A DNA stretch of 64,000 nt from Arenimonas composti TR7-09 = DSM 18010 (GTDB lineage: Bacteria; Pseudomonadota; Gammaproteobacteria; Xanthomonadales; Xanthomonadaceae): positions 806,001 through 870,000 of the forward strand of contig NZ_AUFF01000001.1 in NCBI RefSeq assembly GCF_000426365.1, given 5' to 3'. Position 1 is the stretch's first letter. Every line of letters starts with the position of its first letter. A program made the position numbers and the translations under genes. This document shows positions 52,614 to 61,806 of the stretch, piece after piece. The notes beneath the pieces were generated by a model. That model did not search any database. It saw only the letters and a list, made by a program, of their open reading frames with translations, and had not been told where the DNA came from.

Positions 52614-54734
52614 ATGCGTCCCGCCCTCGTCACCAACGCCCTGCCCTACGCCAACGGCCCGCTGCACCTGGGCCACCTGGTCGGCTACATCCAGGCCGAC
52701 ATCTGGGTACGGGCGCGGCGGATGGCCGGCGGCACCGTGCATTTCGTCTGCGCCGACGACGCCCACGGCACCCCGATCATGCTGGCGGCCGAGAAAGCCG
52801 GGCAGTCGCCCGAGGACTTCATCCGCGCGATCCAGGCCGGGCACGAGGCCGACTTCGCGGCGTTCGGCGTCGCCTTCGACCACTACCACTCGACGCATTC
52901 GCCGGAGAACCAGGCATTGGCGTCGGAGATCTACACCCGCCTGCGCGACGGCAGCCACGGCAGCGCGGCGATCGCCAGCCGCTCGATCGCCCAGCTCTAC
53001 GACCCGGTGCGCGGCATGTTCCTGCCGGACCGCTACATCAAGGGCGACTGCCCGAACTGCGGCGCCGCCGACCAGTACGGCGACAACTGCGAGGTCTGCG
53101 GCAAGGCCTACGCGCCGACCGACCTGAAGAATCCGCGCTCGGTGGTTTCCGGTGCGGTGCCGGAACTGCGCCAGTCCGAGCACTACTTCTTCGAACTCGG
53201 CCGGTTCGAGGCCTTCCTGCGCGAATGGCTGGCCGGCGACGTCGCCCATCCGGGCGTGCGCGCCAAGCTGCGCGAGTGGCTCGACGGCGGCCTGCGCGAC
53301 TGGGACATCAGCCGCGACGCGCCCTACTTCGGCTTCCCGATCCCGGGCACCACCGACAAGTTCTTCTACGTCTGGCTGGACGCGCCGATCGGCTACCTGG
53401 CGTCCTTCCGCGCGCTCTGCGAACGCGAGGGCATCGACTTCGCCGCCTTCACCGACCTCGCGCGCAACCCGGCCGGCGCCGAGCCGACCGAGCTGCACCA
53501 CTTCATCGGCAAGGACATCATCAACTTCCATGGCCTGTTCTGGCCGGCGATGCTGCACGGCGCCGGCCTGCGCGCGCCGACCGCGCTGCACGTCAACGGC
53601 TACCTGACCGTCGACGGCGCCAAGATGAGCAAGTCGCGCGGCACCTTCGTGATGGCGCGCACCTACCTCGACAGCGGCCTGGATCCGGAAGCGCTGCGCT
53701 GGTATTTCGCGACGAAGTCCGACGGCGGCATCGACGACATCGACCTCAACCTCGCCGACTACCAGGCGCGGGTGAACTCGGACCTGGTCGGCAAGCTGGT
53801 GAACATCGCCAGCCGGGCGTCCGGTTTCGTCACCAGGCACTTCGACGGCGCGCTGGATGCGTTCGCCGACGACGCGCGCCGTGAGGCACTGCGGGGGCTG
53901 CTCGACGGCGCCGCCGTCCGCGCCCTTTACGCCGACGGCGACTTCGCCGCCGTCGTCAGGCTCGCGATGGAAGCCGCCGACCGCATCAACCGCGACTGGG
54001 ATGCCGCCAAGCCGTGGCTGCTGGCGAAGGACGACGACCGCCGCGAGGAGCTGCACGCGATCTGCTCGGATGTGCTGCGCGCCTTCCACACGCTGATGGT
54101 CTACCTGGCGCCGATCGTCCCGGCGCTCTCGGGCAAGGCGATGGCGCTGTTCCGCCGCGGCCCGGTGACGTCCTTCGCCGACGCCGACGCGCTGCCGCCG
54201 GGCATCGAAGCCTACAGCCACCTCTTCACCCGCATCGACCCGAAACACGTGGAAGCCATGATCGAAGCCAGCAAGGAAGACCTGAAGCCGACCGAAACCA
54301 GTGCCGTCGCACCCGCGAAGGCGGAGAACGCCGCGTCCCCCGCCACCGCGACCCCCGCCGCCGCAACGCCGGCGGCAGCCGCGCCGGCCGGGGGCAAGAC
54401 CGCGACGATCGGCATCGACGACTTCGCGAAACTCGACCTGCGCATCGGCAAGGTGCTCGAGTGCGGCTTCGTGGAAGGCTCGGACAAGCTGCTGCGCTTC
54501 CTGCTCGACGCCGGCGAGCTCGGCCAGCGGCAGATCTTCAGCGGCATCCGCGCCAGCTACGGCGCGCCCGAGCAGCTGGTAGGCCGCCACGTCGTGTTCA
54601 TCGCCAACCTGGCGCCGCGCAAGATGCGCTTCGGCCTCAGCGAGGGAATGATCCTGTCGGCCGGCCACGACGGCGGCGCGCTGGCGCTGCTGGCGGTCGA
54701 CGAGGGCGGCGCCGCCGGCATGCCGGTGCGCTGA
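52614..54734 (+). CDS. metG: Methionyl-tRNA synthetase
   Basis: A 706-aa class I synthetase. The HIGH motif is HLGH (residues 18-21), and KMSKS is intact near residue 338 ([11 protein letters not shown]). The connective peptide holds a four-Cys zinc knuckle region ([19 protein letters not shown]). A low-complexity Ala/Pro/Thr linker at about residues 562-600 leads to a C-terminal tRNA-binding/dimerisation domain ([20 protein letters not shown]). GATAAT, 30 bp before the ATG, is a likely -10. Followed 5 bp later by the RnfA-like gene. Confidence 0.98.
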   Translation: MRPALVTNALPYANGPLHLGHLVGYIQADIWVRARRMAGGTVHFVCADDAHGTPIMLAAEKAGQSPEDFIRAIQAGHEADFAAFGVAFDHYHSTHSPENQALASEIYTRLRDGSHGSAAIASRSIAQLYDPVRGMFLPDRYIKGDCPNCGAADQYGDNCEVCGKAYAPTDLKNPRSVVSGAVPELRQSEHYFFELGRFEAFLREWLAGDVAHPGVRAKLREWLDGGLRDWDISRDAPYFGFPIPGTTDKFFYVWLDAPIGYLASFRALCEREGIDFAAFTDLARNPAGAEPTELHHFIGKDIINFHGLFWPAMLHGAGLRAPTALHVNGYLTVDGAKMSKSRGTFVMARTYLDSGLDPEALRWYFATKSDGGIDDIDLNLADYQARVNSDLVGKLVNIASRASGFVTRHFDGALDAFADDARREALRGLLDGAAVRALYADGDFAAVVRLAMEAADRINRDWDAAKPWLLAKDDDRREELHAICSDVLRAFHTLMVYLAPIVPALSGKAMALFRRGPVTSFADADALPPGIEAYSHLFTRIDPKHVEAMIEASKEDLKPTETSAVAPAKAENAASPATATPAAATPAAAAPAGGKTATIGIDDFAKLDLRIGKVLECGFVEGSDKLLRFLLDAGELGQRQIFSGIRASYGAPEQLVGRHVVFIANLAPRKMRFGLSEGMILSAGHDGGALALLAVDEGGAAGMPVR

Positions 54735-54739
54735 TCGCG

Positions 54740-55258
54740 GTGGGTCCGCTGCCGAGCCTGCTGCTGGCGGCCGCGGTCTTCGCGACCGTGTTCGCCGGCC
54801 TGCGGGCGCCGGTGCTGGCCGCCGGGTCGCCGGTGCGGGTTCGGCCGCGGCAACTGATGTTCCCGGCCGGGGCGGCGGCGTTGCTGGCCGCGTTGCCCGG
54901 TCTCTTCGCCGCGCCACGGCTGTTGCAGGCGGCAGTCGCGGTGGCGGTCGTGCTGTTCGTTCGCGGCCTGTGGCAGCGGCGCCGCCCGGACCCGGCGCTG
55001 CCGGTCCCCGTCGCGGTGTCGCAGGCGGCGCTGACCGGCGCGGCGAGCGGGGTGGCTGCGACCCTCCCAAGCCCGCTGCCCGCGGCGATCGCCACCGCCG
55101 CGGGCGTGGCCGCGCTGCTGGGCGTGCTGGCGCTCGCCTGCCCGGCCCTGCGCGAACGCCTCGATGCCGGGCCACGGCCGTCCCCGCTGCAGGCGCCGCT
55201 GCTGGCCGGCGCCGCCGCGCTGGCGGTGGGCCTGGTCGTGCAGGGTGGAGGCCTGTGA
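54740..55258 (+). CDS. RnfA/NqrE-like membrane protein lacking metal-site cysteines
   Basis: A 172-aa polytopic membrane protein with about six hydrophobic segments, starting at GTG 54740, 5 bp after metG. The C-terminal [20 protein letters not shown] and following [14 protein letters not shown] line up with RsxA/RnfA (ASMRERIHVADVPAPF, then a final helix). The two Cys that bind iron in RnfA-type subunits (LGLCPFM and TNCAVLG) align with LRAPVL and SQAALTG, so both are missing. The ATG of rnfB overlaps its stop. Assignment rests on length, topology and the RER-Pro region only. It could be an unrelated membrane protein. Confidence 0.5.
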   Translation: MGPLPSLLLAAAVFATVFAGLRAPVLAAGSPVRVRPRQLMFPAGAAALLAALPGLFAAPRLLQAAVAVAVVLFVRGLWQRRRPDPALPVPVAVSQAALTGAASGVAATLPSPLPAAIATAAGVAALLGVLALACPALRERLDAGPRPSPLQAPLLAGAAALAVGLVVQGGGL

Positions 55259-55692
55259 TGGGCGGCCACGAGGAGCTCGCGACCCGGATCGACGCGCTGC
55301 TGCCGCAGACCCAGTGCACCCAGTGCGGCTACGCCGGCTGTCGGCCCTATGCCGAGGCCATCGCCGCCGGCGCTGCCGACATCAACCAGTGCCCGCCGGG
55401 CGGCGCCGCCGGCATCGTCGCGCTGGCGCGCCTGCTCGGTCGCGCACCGAAGCCGCTGAACCCGGCCAACGGCGTCGAGAAACCGCTGGTGCTCGCGCGC
55501 ATCGTCGAAGCCGAATGCATCGGCTGCACGAAGTGCATCCAGGCCTGCCCGGTCGACGCGATCGTCGGCGGGCCGAAGCTGATGCACACCGTGATCGCCG
55601 ACCTCTGCACCGGCTGCGAGCTCTGCCTGCCGCCCTGCCCGGTGGACTGCATCGAGCTCGTGCCGCCGCCTCAGAGCCGCTCGACGCGGTAA
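55258..55692 (+). CDS. rnfB: Short RnfB-like ferredoxin protein
   Basis: A 144-aa iron-sulfur protein. The Fe-S domain of RnfB is present ([16 protein letters not shown] to the Cys of INQCPPGG). Two [4Fe-4S] ferredoxin motifs follow ([16 protein letters not shown] and [18 protein letters not shown]). The N-terminal membrane anchor of typical RnfB is missing, so the protein is soluble or held by the RnfA-like neighbour. Other rnf genes (C, D, G, E) are not here. A short form beside metG is common in this order. GGAGG precedes ATG 55258. The 3' end overlaps the convergent TraB-family gene by 22 bp. Confidence 0.9.
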   Translation: MGGHEELATRIDALLPQTQCTQCGYAGCRPYAEAIAAGAADINQCPPGGAAGIVALARLLGRAPKPLNPANGVEKPLVLARIVEAECIGCTKCIQACPVDAIVGGPKLMHTVIADLCTGCELCLPPCPVDCIELVPPPQSRSTR

Positions 55693-56552
55693 CCCCTGGC
55701 GCGCAGCAGTTCGACCAGGCCGTCGTCGCCGAGCAGGTGCATCGAGCCGACCACGAGCAGGGTGTCATCCGTGTCGCTGTCGTCGAGCATCGCCTGTACC
55801 ACCGGCAGCCAGGCCTGGTTGCGGTCGCGGTTCATCCGCGCGTACAGCTGCGGGTGGTCGCGGCGCAGTTCGTCGAGCGTCGCCGCGGCCAGGCCGTCGG
55901 CATCGCCGGCGCGCCACAGCGCGTGCATCTGCGCGATCCGCTCACGCAGCTCGGCGGCCTCGCCGAGCGCGTCCTCGAGCGCGGCGATCTGCTGTTCCGG
56001 CGTCATTTCCTCGAACAGCGCGACCTGCTGGGCAGCGGTCTCGAGCCCACCGGTCGGCTTGCCCGCGGTGGCGGCGCGCTGCATGAAGTGACGGTCGAGG
56101 CCGTGGCTCGGATCCAGGCCGAGGCGTTGCATCTCGGTAAGCGACAGCGTCAGGCCGACGGCCCAGGCGTCGTAATTCTGCAGCACGGCCGGATTGCCGC
56201 CGCGCGCCACGACGTGCGCCTGCAGGCGCTGCCACAGCGCCGGCGGCAACGTGTCCTCGAGGCGCTTGCCGTCCTCGCGCAGTGCCGCCTGCTGGAAGCC
56301 GATCGACAGCGCCGGCGAGTTCGCCTCCTCCGGCGAAATCTCGAACACCACGCGCTCGGCGTCGGCGAAGGCCGCGTCGGTGCTTTCCGCGAGCGGATAG
56401 TCCGTCGGCTGCAGCAGGTGGAAGGAGCCGAGCAGGTAGACGGCGTTGTCGCCGTCGCTGACCTTCCACAGCAGAGGCTTGGGCGCCTCCGCGGCGGCGA
56501 CGGCCGGAATCAGCAGAAGGGTCGGGAGCAGGCGCAGCAGCCGTCGCAGCAT
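55671..56552 (-). CDS. TraB/GumN-family exported protein
   Basis: A 293-aa protein with a signal peptide (residues 1-20, ending AVAAAEA) and a TraB/GumN (Tiki-like) domain. The paired motifs are [12 protein letters not shown] at the start and [19 protein letters not shown] at the end, each with GS.H. Some relatives are metalloproteases. Bacterial members are largely uncharacterised. It lies 24 bp after the DUF1684 gene in the mutL operon direction. Confidence 0.87.
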   Translation of the reverse strand: MLRRLLRLLPTLLLIPAVAAAEAPKPLLWKVSDGDNAVYLLGSFHLLQPTDYPLAESTDAAFADAERVVFEISPEEANSPALSIGFQQAALREDGKRLEDTLPPALWQRLQAHVVARGGNPAVLQNYDAWAVGLTLSLTEMQRLGLDPSHGLDRHFMQRAATAGKPTGGLETAAQQVALFEEMTPEQQIAALEDALGEAAELRERIAQMHALWRAGDADGLAAATLDELRRDHPQLYARMNRDRNQAWLPVVQAMLDDSDTDDTLLVVGSMHLLGDDGLVELLRARGYRVERL

Positions 56553-56576
56553 CGGGAGATCCTCAGGGTGGGTGGC

Positions 56577-57623
56577 TCAGGAACGGTCACCGCTGCGCGC
56601 CGGCGTGGCCGGCGCCGCGGCTTCGGCGGGCGCCGCTTCCGGCTCGGCGGCGGCCACCGGCAGGAAGGGCAACGGCTTCTTCTCGCCGGCGGTCACCGCC
56701 AGGTCGATCCGGTTTTCCGGCAGCGGCAGTGGGCAGGTCGAGAAATCGGTGAACGCGCAGGGCGGGTTGTAGGCCTTGTTGAAGTCCAGCACCGTGGTGC
56801 CGTCGGCGCCCGGCGGATCGGCGTAGAGCATGCGCGACGCCGCGTAGCTGCCATGGCCGCTGGTGCGGTCGGCGAAGGTGAAGAACAGGCGGCCGTCGCC
56901 CTCGTCGACCGCTTCCATCGTGATCTCGCGGCCGTCGGCGGTCGTGAAGTGCACGCGGCCCGGATTCGGCGCCGGCTCGACCATGCCGAGCACGTTGACG
57001 ATGTCGACCATCTTGCCCGGCGGGTGCGCCTCGAAACGGGCGACGTAACGGAAGCCCGGGTCGATGTCCCAGTAGTCGATGCCCGGGAAGCCGACGCGGG
57101 TCGGCGCGTGGGCATCGCGCACGCGCAGGCCGTAGCGGCCGGCGCGCTCGATCAGGATGAAGCTGGCCTCGCCGCCGTCGAAGGCGACCACGGTCGGGCT
57201 GCCGGCGGTGTCGGCGACCAGCGGGATCACCGCGCCCTTCGCCGGCGGCTCGCCGTCGACCAGCAGCTCGGTCTCGACACCGGGACTCAGGCGCAGGCTG
57301 GCGCTGCCGTCGGCGCCGAGCGTCAGCATGCCGATCTGGGCCGGGCCCCGCGGCAGGCGGGTGCCGTTGTCGGAGGCCGAGCCGACGAAGGTCGAACCCG
57401 GGTTCAACCAGAGCATGCCGACCAGGGACAGCCAGCCGTCGGGCCGGGTCAGGCGGGCGACCCGCTGCTCGCGCCACGCCAGGATTTCCTGTTCGTGTGC
57501 TCGGCGCGCGGCTTCGGCCGCACGCGCCTCGGCGGAGGCAGCCTCGTCGGCGCCGCGGTCGCCGCAAGCGGTGGTGATCAGGGCGGTCATCAGCAGCAGT
57601 GCCAGCCGGGCGGAAAGGTTCAT
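56577..57623 (-). CDS. DUF1684 lipoprotein
   Basis: A 348-aa predicted lipoprotein. The signal peptide ends LITTAC (Cys20). The DUF1684 domain has WREQRVARLTRPDGWLSLVG, DIDPGFRYVARFE, DGRLFFTFADRTSG and the conserved end DFNKAYNPPCAFTDFSTCPLP, which preserves the paired Cys. The function of this beta-rich family is unknown. The start overlaps the mutL stop by one base, so it is coupled to mutL. C-terminal Ala/Glu-rich tail. Confidence 0.88.
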   Translation of the reverse strand: MNLSARLALLLMTALITTACGDRGADEAASAEARAAEAARRAHEQEILAWREQRVARLTRPDGWLSLVGMLWLNPGSTFVGSASDNGTRLPRGPAQIGMLTLGADGSASLRLSPGVETELLVDGEPPAKGAVIPLVADTAGSPTVVAFDGGEASFILIERAGRYGLRVRDAHAPTRVGFPGIDYWDIDPGFRYVARFEAHPPGKMVDIVNVLGMVEPAPNPGRVHFTTADGREITMEAVDEGDGRLFFTFADRTSGHGSYAASRMLYADPPGADGTTVLDFNKAYNPPCAFTDFSTCPLPLPENRIDLAVTAGEKKPLPFLPVAAAEPEAAPAEAAAPATPARSGDRS

Positions 57624-59461
57624 CAGCGGCCTCTCAGGAACAGTCGGTCGAGTTCGGACCGGGTCAGCTGGACCCAGGTCGGGCGGCCATGGTTGCACTG
57701 GCCGCTACGCTCGGTCGACTCCATTTCCCGCAACAGGGCATTCATCTCCGGAACGGTGAGGCGCCGGTTCGCGCGCACCGAGGTCCGGCAGGCCAGTGCC
57801 GACAGCAGTTCATTGCGCATTTCCTCCAGCCGCCGGCTGCTGCCGTGCTCGCGCAGGTCGGCCAGCACGTCGAGCACCAGCGGTCGCGGGTCGAGGTCGG
57901 CCAGCAGGGTCGGCACGCTGCGCAGGCTCAGCTCCTGCGGGCCGGTGCGGCGCAGTTCGAAGCCCCAGTCGGCCAGGCGCTCGGCCTGCGTCTCGGCGAG
58001 GTCGGCCTCGCGCTCGGACACCGCCAGCGCCAGCGGCACCAGCAGCGGCTGCCGGCGGATGCCGTCGCCGTCGCGGGCCGCCTTCAGGCGTTCGTAGGTG
58101 ATGCGTTCGTGGGCCGCGTGCATGTCGACGAGGATCAGCCCGTGGGCGTTCTCGGCGAGTACGAAAATGCCGTGCAGCTGTGCCAGCGCATAACCCAGCG
58201 GCGGCGGCGAATTTTCGTCGGCCGCCGGCAGCGGGGCCTGGTCTGCAGTGCTTTCCCCGGGCGCCCCGGCCACCGCCGGTGCGCTGCCGTACAGCGCCGC
58301 GTAGCCGGCCAGCGCATCACGCACCGGCAGCCCCAGCCCGCCCTGCGCCGGTGCCGCACCGCCCCAGCCGCCCCCTGCGCCGGCAGCGACCGGCACCGCG
58401 CCGTCGCCAGCGGCAGCGAAGGCCGCAGCAGCCGGCGCCGCGGGCACGGCCGCCGCCGCACCGGCGCGCGTCTCGGCCAGCGCCTCGTGCAGCGTGCGGT
58501 AGATGAACTCGTGCACGAGCCGCTGCTCGCGGAAGCGCACCTCGTGCTTGGCCGGATGCACGTTGACGTCGACCATCCGCGGATCGCAGTCCAGGAACAG
58601 CACGAAGGCCGGGTGCCGGCCATGGAACAGCACGTCGGCATAGGCCTGGCGGACCGCGTGCGCGACGGTGCGGTCGCGCACCGCGCGGCCGTTCACGTAG
58701 AAGTACTGCTGGTCGGCGCTGGAACGCGCCGCGGTCGGCAGCCCGACCCAGCCGCTGAGCTTCAGCCCCGCGGCCGCATGCGCGATGCGCAGGCACTGCT
58801 CGACGAAGCCCGGACCGAGCGCCTCGACCAGCCGCCGCCCACGTTCGCCCTCGTCGCGCACCGGCCGGTAATGGCGGATCTGCCGGCCGTTGTGGCCGAT
58901 CCGCAGTTCGACCTCCGGCCGCGCCAGCGCCAGCGAACGCAGCCATTCCTCGATATGCCCGAGCTCGGTGCGTTCGGCGCGCAGGAAGCGCCGCCGCGCC
59001 GGCACGTTGAAGAACAGGTCGCGCACCTCGACGGTGGTGCCCGGTGGATGCGGCATCGGTATCGGCGCGCCGACCTTGCCACCATCGACCTCGAGCCGCG
59101 CGCCATGCGCCTGCGCCGCCGGCCGCGAGCTGAGCGCGAAGCGGCTGACCGAGGCGATCGACGGCAGCGCCTCGCCGCGGAATCCGAGCGTGGCGACTTC
59201 CTCGAGGTCGTCGAGCGAGGCGATCTTGCTGGTCGCGTGGCGGGCGATCGCCAGCGGCAGTTCCTCGGCCGGCAGGCCACCGCCGTCGTCGCGGATGCGG
59301 ATCAGGCGGACGCCGCCTTCCTCGAGGTCGATGTCGATGCGGGTGGCGCCGGCGTCCAGGGCATTCTCGACCAGTTCCTTCACCACCGACGCGGGGCGTT
59401 CCACCACTTCGCCGGCGGCGATCTGGTTCACCAGGATGTCCGGCAACTGCCGAATCGCCAT
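57623..59461 (-). CDS. mutL: DNA mismatch repair protein MutL
   Basis: A 612-aa GHKL ATPase linking MutS to MutH/UvrD-type factors. N-terminal motifs are [20 protein letters not shown], the DDGGGLP box, RHATSKI and [14 protein letters not shown]. An Ala/Gly-rich linker spans about residues 335-420. The C-terminal dimerisation domain lacks the DQHAxxER endonuclease motif (here [13 protein letters not shown]), as expected for a MutH-type organism, although no mutH is in the window. TAGAAT -10 and GGAG lie just upstream of ATG 59461. Confidence 0.97.
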   Translation of the reverse strand: MAIRQLPDILVNQIAAGEVVERPASVVKELVENALDAGATRIDIDLEEGGVRLIRIRDDGGGLPAEELPLAIARHATSKIASLDDLEEVATLGFRGEALPSIASVSRFALSSRPAAQAHGARLEVDGGKVGAPIPMPHPPGTTVEVRDLFFNVPARRRFLRAERTELGHIEEWLRSLALARPEVELRIGHNGRQIRHYRPVRDEGERGRRLVEALGPGFVEQCLRIAHAAAGLKLSGWVGLPTAARSSADQQYFYVNGRAVRDRTVAHAVRQAYADVLFHGRHPAFVLFLDCDPRMVDVNVHPAKHEVRFREQRLVHEFIYRTLHEALAETRAGAAAAVPAAPAAAAFAAAGDGAVPVAAGAGGGWGGAAPAQGGLGLPVRDALAGYAALYGSAPAVAGAPGESTADQAPLPAADENSPPPLGYALAQLHGIFVLAENAHGLILVDMHAAHERITYERLKAARDGDGIRRQPLLVPLALAVSEREADLAETQAERLADWGFELRRTGPQELSLRSVPTLLADLDPRPLVLDVLADLREHGSSRRLEEMRNELLSALACRTSVRANRRLTVPEMNALLREMESTERSGQCNHGRPTWVQLTRSELDRLFLRGR

Positions 59462-59485
59462 TCGTCGCTCCTACACGGGCCGCCG

Positions 59486-59491
59486 ATTCTA
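59486..59491 (-). promoter_or_regulatory. Probable mutL -10 element TAGAAT
   Basis: TAGAAT on the minus strand (GGGTAGAATCGGC), 24 bp before the mutL ATG, with GTAGGAGCG in between serving as ribosome site. Confidence 0.45.
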
Positions 59492-59640
59492 CCCGCCCGA
59501 CGGCGGCCGTTTCCGCCCGCCTGGACGACGTCGGCCCGGGCCGGTCGCGAATGCGTGGATAACTTGCGGATGTCGGCGAACCGACGCCACCCGCCGGGCG
59601 GCGCTGGGCGTTTCCGATCGCGCTCGACGAAACCTCGGGG

Positions 59641-59754
59641 GGCGGTGGCGGACGCAGTGCGTTGCGCGGACCTTCACCGACAGGGATGTCGGTGAAGAGC
59701 CTACATGGACGTATTCACGGCGTGTCCGCGCAACGCACTGCGTCCGCCACCGCC
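59641..59754 (+). repeat. Nested foldback element, family B, copy 2
   Basis: Perfect 31-bp arms at 59641-59671 and 59724-59754 (GGCGGTGGCGGACGCAGTGC continuing GTTGCGCGGAC). Inner hairpin TTCACCGACA/TGTCGGTGAA (59673-59696). Core AGCCTACATGGACGTATTCA then CGGCG at 59698-59722. Core and inner stem bases match copy 1 at 9835-9946. The outer 21 bp of each arm do not, yet pair perfectly. It fills the 327-bp gap between amiC and mutL, which has no gene. Confidence 0.87.
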
Positions 59755-59788
59755 CGGCGACGAAACGATCAAGCGCGGTCGGAAACGC

Positions 59789-61231
59789 TCAGCGCCGCGC
59801 GGCGACGGCGGCGCTACCGCCGGAGGAGGCCGGGATCGGGATCGTGAGTTGCTGGCCGACGCGGACGACGTCGCCCTGGATGCCGTTGGCCTGCCGGAGC
59901 GATGCGAGCGAAATGCCGTGCCGCATCGCGATCGCACTGAGCGACTCGCCGCGCGCGACCACGTGCTGCCGCGTGCTGGCGAGCGTGCCCTGGCGCGCCG
60001 CGAACCACGTGCCCGGCGGCGCCTGCGTCGAGAAATAGTTGCGCACGCCGCCGACGATCGCCGCCGCCAGGCGCGTGCGGTAGGCGGGATCGGCGAGCTT
60101 GGCTTCCTCGCCCGGGTTCGAGATGAAGCCGGTCTCGACCAGCATCGACGGCACGTCGGGCGAACGCAGCACGACGAAGTTCGCGCGTTCGATGTTCGGC
60201 TTGTGCGCCTTGCCGACGCCCTTGAGCGCCGCGAGCACTTCGCCGGCGACGTCGTCGGAGACGCGCATCGTCGCGTTCTGCGAAAGATCCAGCAGCACCG
60301 CGGCGAGGTTGCGGTCGCGCACGTCGAGGGCGACGCCGCCGACGAGGTCGGCCGCGTTCTCCTGGTCGGCCAGCCAGCGCGCCGCTTCCGACGACGCACC
60401 GCGCAGCGACAGCACGTAGACCGAGGCGCCGGTGGCGTTGCGGTTGTGCGCGGCGTCGGCGTGGATCGAGATGAACAGGTCGGCCTGCGCCTCGCGGGCG
60501 ATCATGTAGCGCTGCTGCAGCGGGATGAACACGTCGCGGTCGCGCACGAGCACCGCGGTCATGCCGGGCTCGCGGTCGATCTGCGCGGCGAGTTCCTGCG
60601 CCATCGCCAGCGTGATGTCCTTTTCGCGCTTGCCGGTCGGGCCGAGCGCGCCGGGGTCCTTGCCGCCGTGGCCGGCGTCGATCGCGATGATCAGCTCGCG
60701 CTCGCCGCTGCCGATGACGTCGGCGATCGTGCGCGCCGGGGTCGGCGCCGGCGTCGGCGCAGCGGCGACCGGCACCGCGGCGACCGCGCCGTCGGCCACC
60801 GGCGCGGATGCGGGCGCGGCGGGCGCGGCGGCGATCGCCGGCGCGTCGCCGCTCAGCATCTCGACGACGAGACGGCGTTCGCGGCCCTCGCCCTCGATGC
60901 GGCTGCGCGGGCGCACGCCGCGGGCCAGGTCGAACACCACCCGCAGCTGGCCTTCGGCGGGCCTGCCGGTGCGCACGCCGGCGACGACGCCGTTCGGCGC
61001 CGGGGCGCGATAGCCGGCGCCGAGCGAGGTACCGGCGAGGTCGAGCACCAGGCGGTCGGGATTGGCCAGGGTGAACAGCTTGTACTCGGCGTCGGCGTCC
61101 AGGCTCAGCACCGCCTGGGTGCCCGCTTCGGCCTCGATCACCTGCACCCCGGACAGCTGGCCCGCCGCCGCCGGCATCGCCGGCGCGGTGAGCAGCAGGC
61201 ACAGCATCGCGAGGGAGGGGTTCCGGCGCAT
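59789..61231 (-). CDS. amiC: N-acetylmuramoyl-L-alanine amidase (AmiB/AmiC type) with AMIN and LysM
   Basis: A 480-aa periplasmic amidase splitting septal peptidoglycan during division. Signal peptide residues 1-24. AMIN domain about 28-130 (septal targeting). Pro/Ala linker. The Amidase_3 zinc domain starts at IIAIDAGHGGKDPGALG, with RDRDVFIPLQQRYMIA, ISIHADAAHN and the catalytic Glu in SMLVETGFISNPGEE. A C-terminal LysM has HVVARGESLSAIAMRHGI. ATG 61231 preferred over a GTG six codons upstream. Part of the conserved nnr-tsaE-ami-mutL set. Confidence 0.95.
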   Translation of the reverse strand: MRRNPSLAMLCLLLTAPAMPAAAGQLSGVQVIEAEAGTQAVLSLDADAEYKLFTLANPDRLVLDLAGTSLGAGYRAPAPNGVVAGVRTGRPAEGQLRVVFDLARGVRPRSRIEGEGRERRLVVEMLSGDAPAIAAAPAAPASAPVADGAVAAVPVAAAPTPAPTPARTIADVIGSGERELIIAIDAGHGGKDPGALGPTGKREKDITLAMAQELAAQIDREPGMTAVLVRDRDVFIPLQQRYMIAREAQADLFISIHADAAHNRNATGASVYVLSLRGASSEAARWLADQENAADLVGGVALDVRDRNLAAVLLDLSQNATMRVSDDVAGEVLAALKGVGKAHKPNIERANFVVLRSPDVPSMLVETGFISNPGEEAKLADPAYRTRLAAAIVGGVRNYFSTQAPPGTWFAARQGTLASTRQHVVARGESLSAIAMRHGISLASLRQANGIQGDVVRVGQQLTIPIPASSGGSAAVAARR

Positions 61232-61341
61232 TGCCGGCGATTCAATCACCGGATTCAGCGGAAATCAACAAAAACCTTTTGGAAATCCGTCACCTGGGGA
61301 ACTTTCTTCAATGCGGCGTGAATTGAGGCCCGGAGAAGGCT

Positions 61342-61806
61342 TCAGAACGGGGTTCCTGCCAGCCAGGCCCGGCCGGCCGGACTGGTGGGATCGAGCCCCA
61401 GCCGCCGCCCGGCCCCTTCGCCCTGCAGCTGCAGGCGCAGGTCGGGTGCCGGCAGGCCGCCCCGCCCCCGCTCCGGCCACTCGACCAGCCACAGGCGGGC
61501 GCTGCCGGCGAGTTCGTCGAGGCCGAGGAAGTCCAGTTCGCCGGCATCGGCCAGCCGGTACAGGTCCAGATGCACCGCCTCGCCGCCATCGGCCAGCGGA
61601 TAGCGCTCGACCAGGGTGTAGGTCGGGCTGCGCACGGTGCCCGTGACGCCGAGCGCGCGCAGCCAGGCGCGGGCCAGCGTCGACTTGCCGGCCCCGAGGT
61701 CGCCTTCGAGGAACACCACCGCCGGTGCCGGCGCGGCCGCTGCCAATGCCTGCGCGGCGGCGATCGTCGCCGCTTCGTCGGGCAGGAAGACCGTGCGCGC
61801 ACTCAT
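61342..61806 (-). CDS. tsaE: tRNA t6A synthesis ATPase TsaE
   Basis: A 154-aa P-loop protein needed with TsaB, TsaC and TsaD for threonylcarbamoyl-adenosine at tRNA position 37. Walker A is LEGDLGAGKSTLARAWL, and the family block SPTYTLVERYPL with HLDLYRL is intact. VEWPERG closes the fold. It overlaps the nnr stop as ATGA. Gap to amiC is 110 bp. Confidence 0.96.
   Translation of the reverse strand: MSARTVFLPDEAATIAAAQALAAAAPAPAVVFLEGDLGAGKSTLARAWLRALGVTGTVRSPTYTLVERYPLADGGEAVHLDLYRLADAGELDFLGLDELAGSARLWLVEWPERGRGGLPAPDLRLQLQGEGAGRRLGLDPTSPAGRAWLAGTPF

Noticed and set aside
49437-55319. 1960-codon minus-strand open frame
   Set aside because: Antisense shadow of the second TonB receptor, metG and the RnfA-like gene. 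Composition is repetitive Arg/Val/Asp with no domain.
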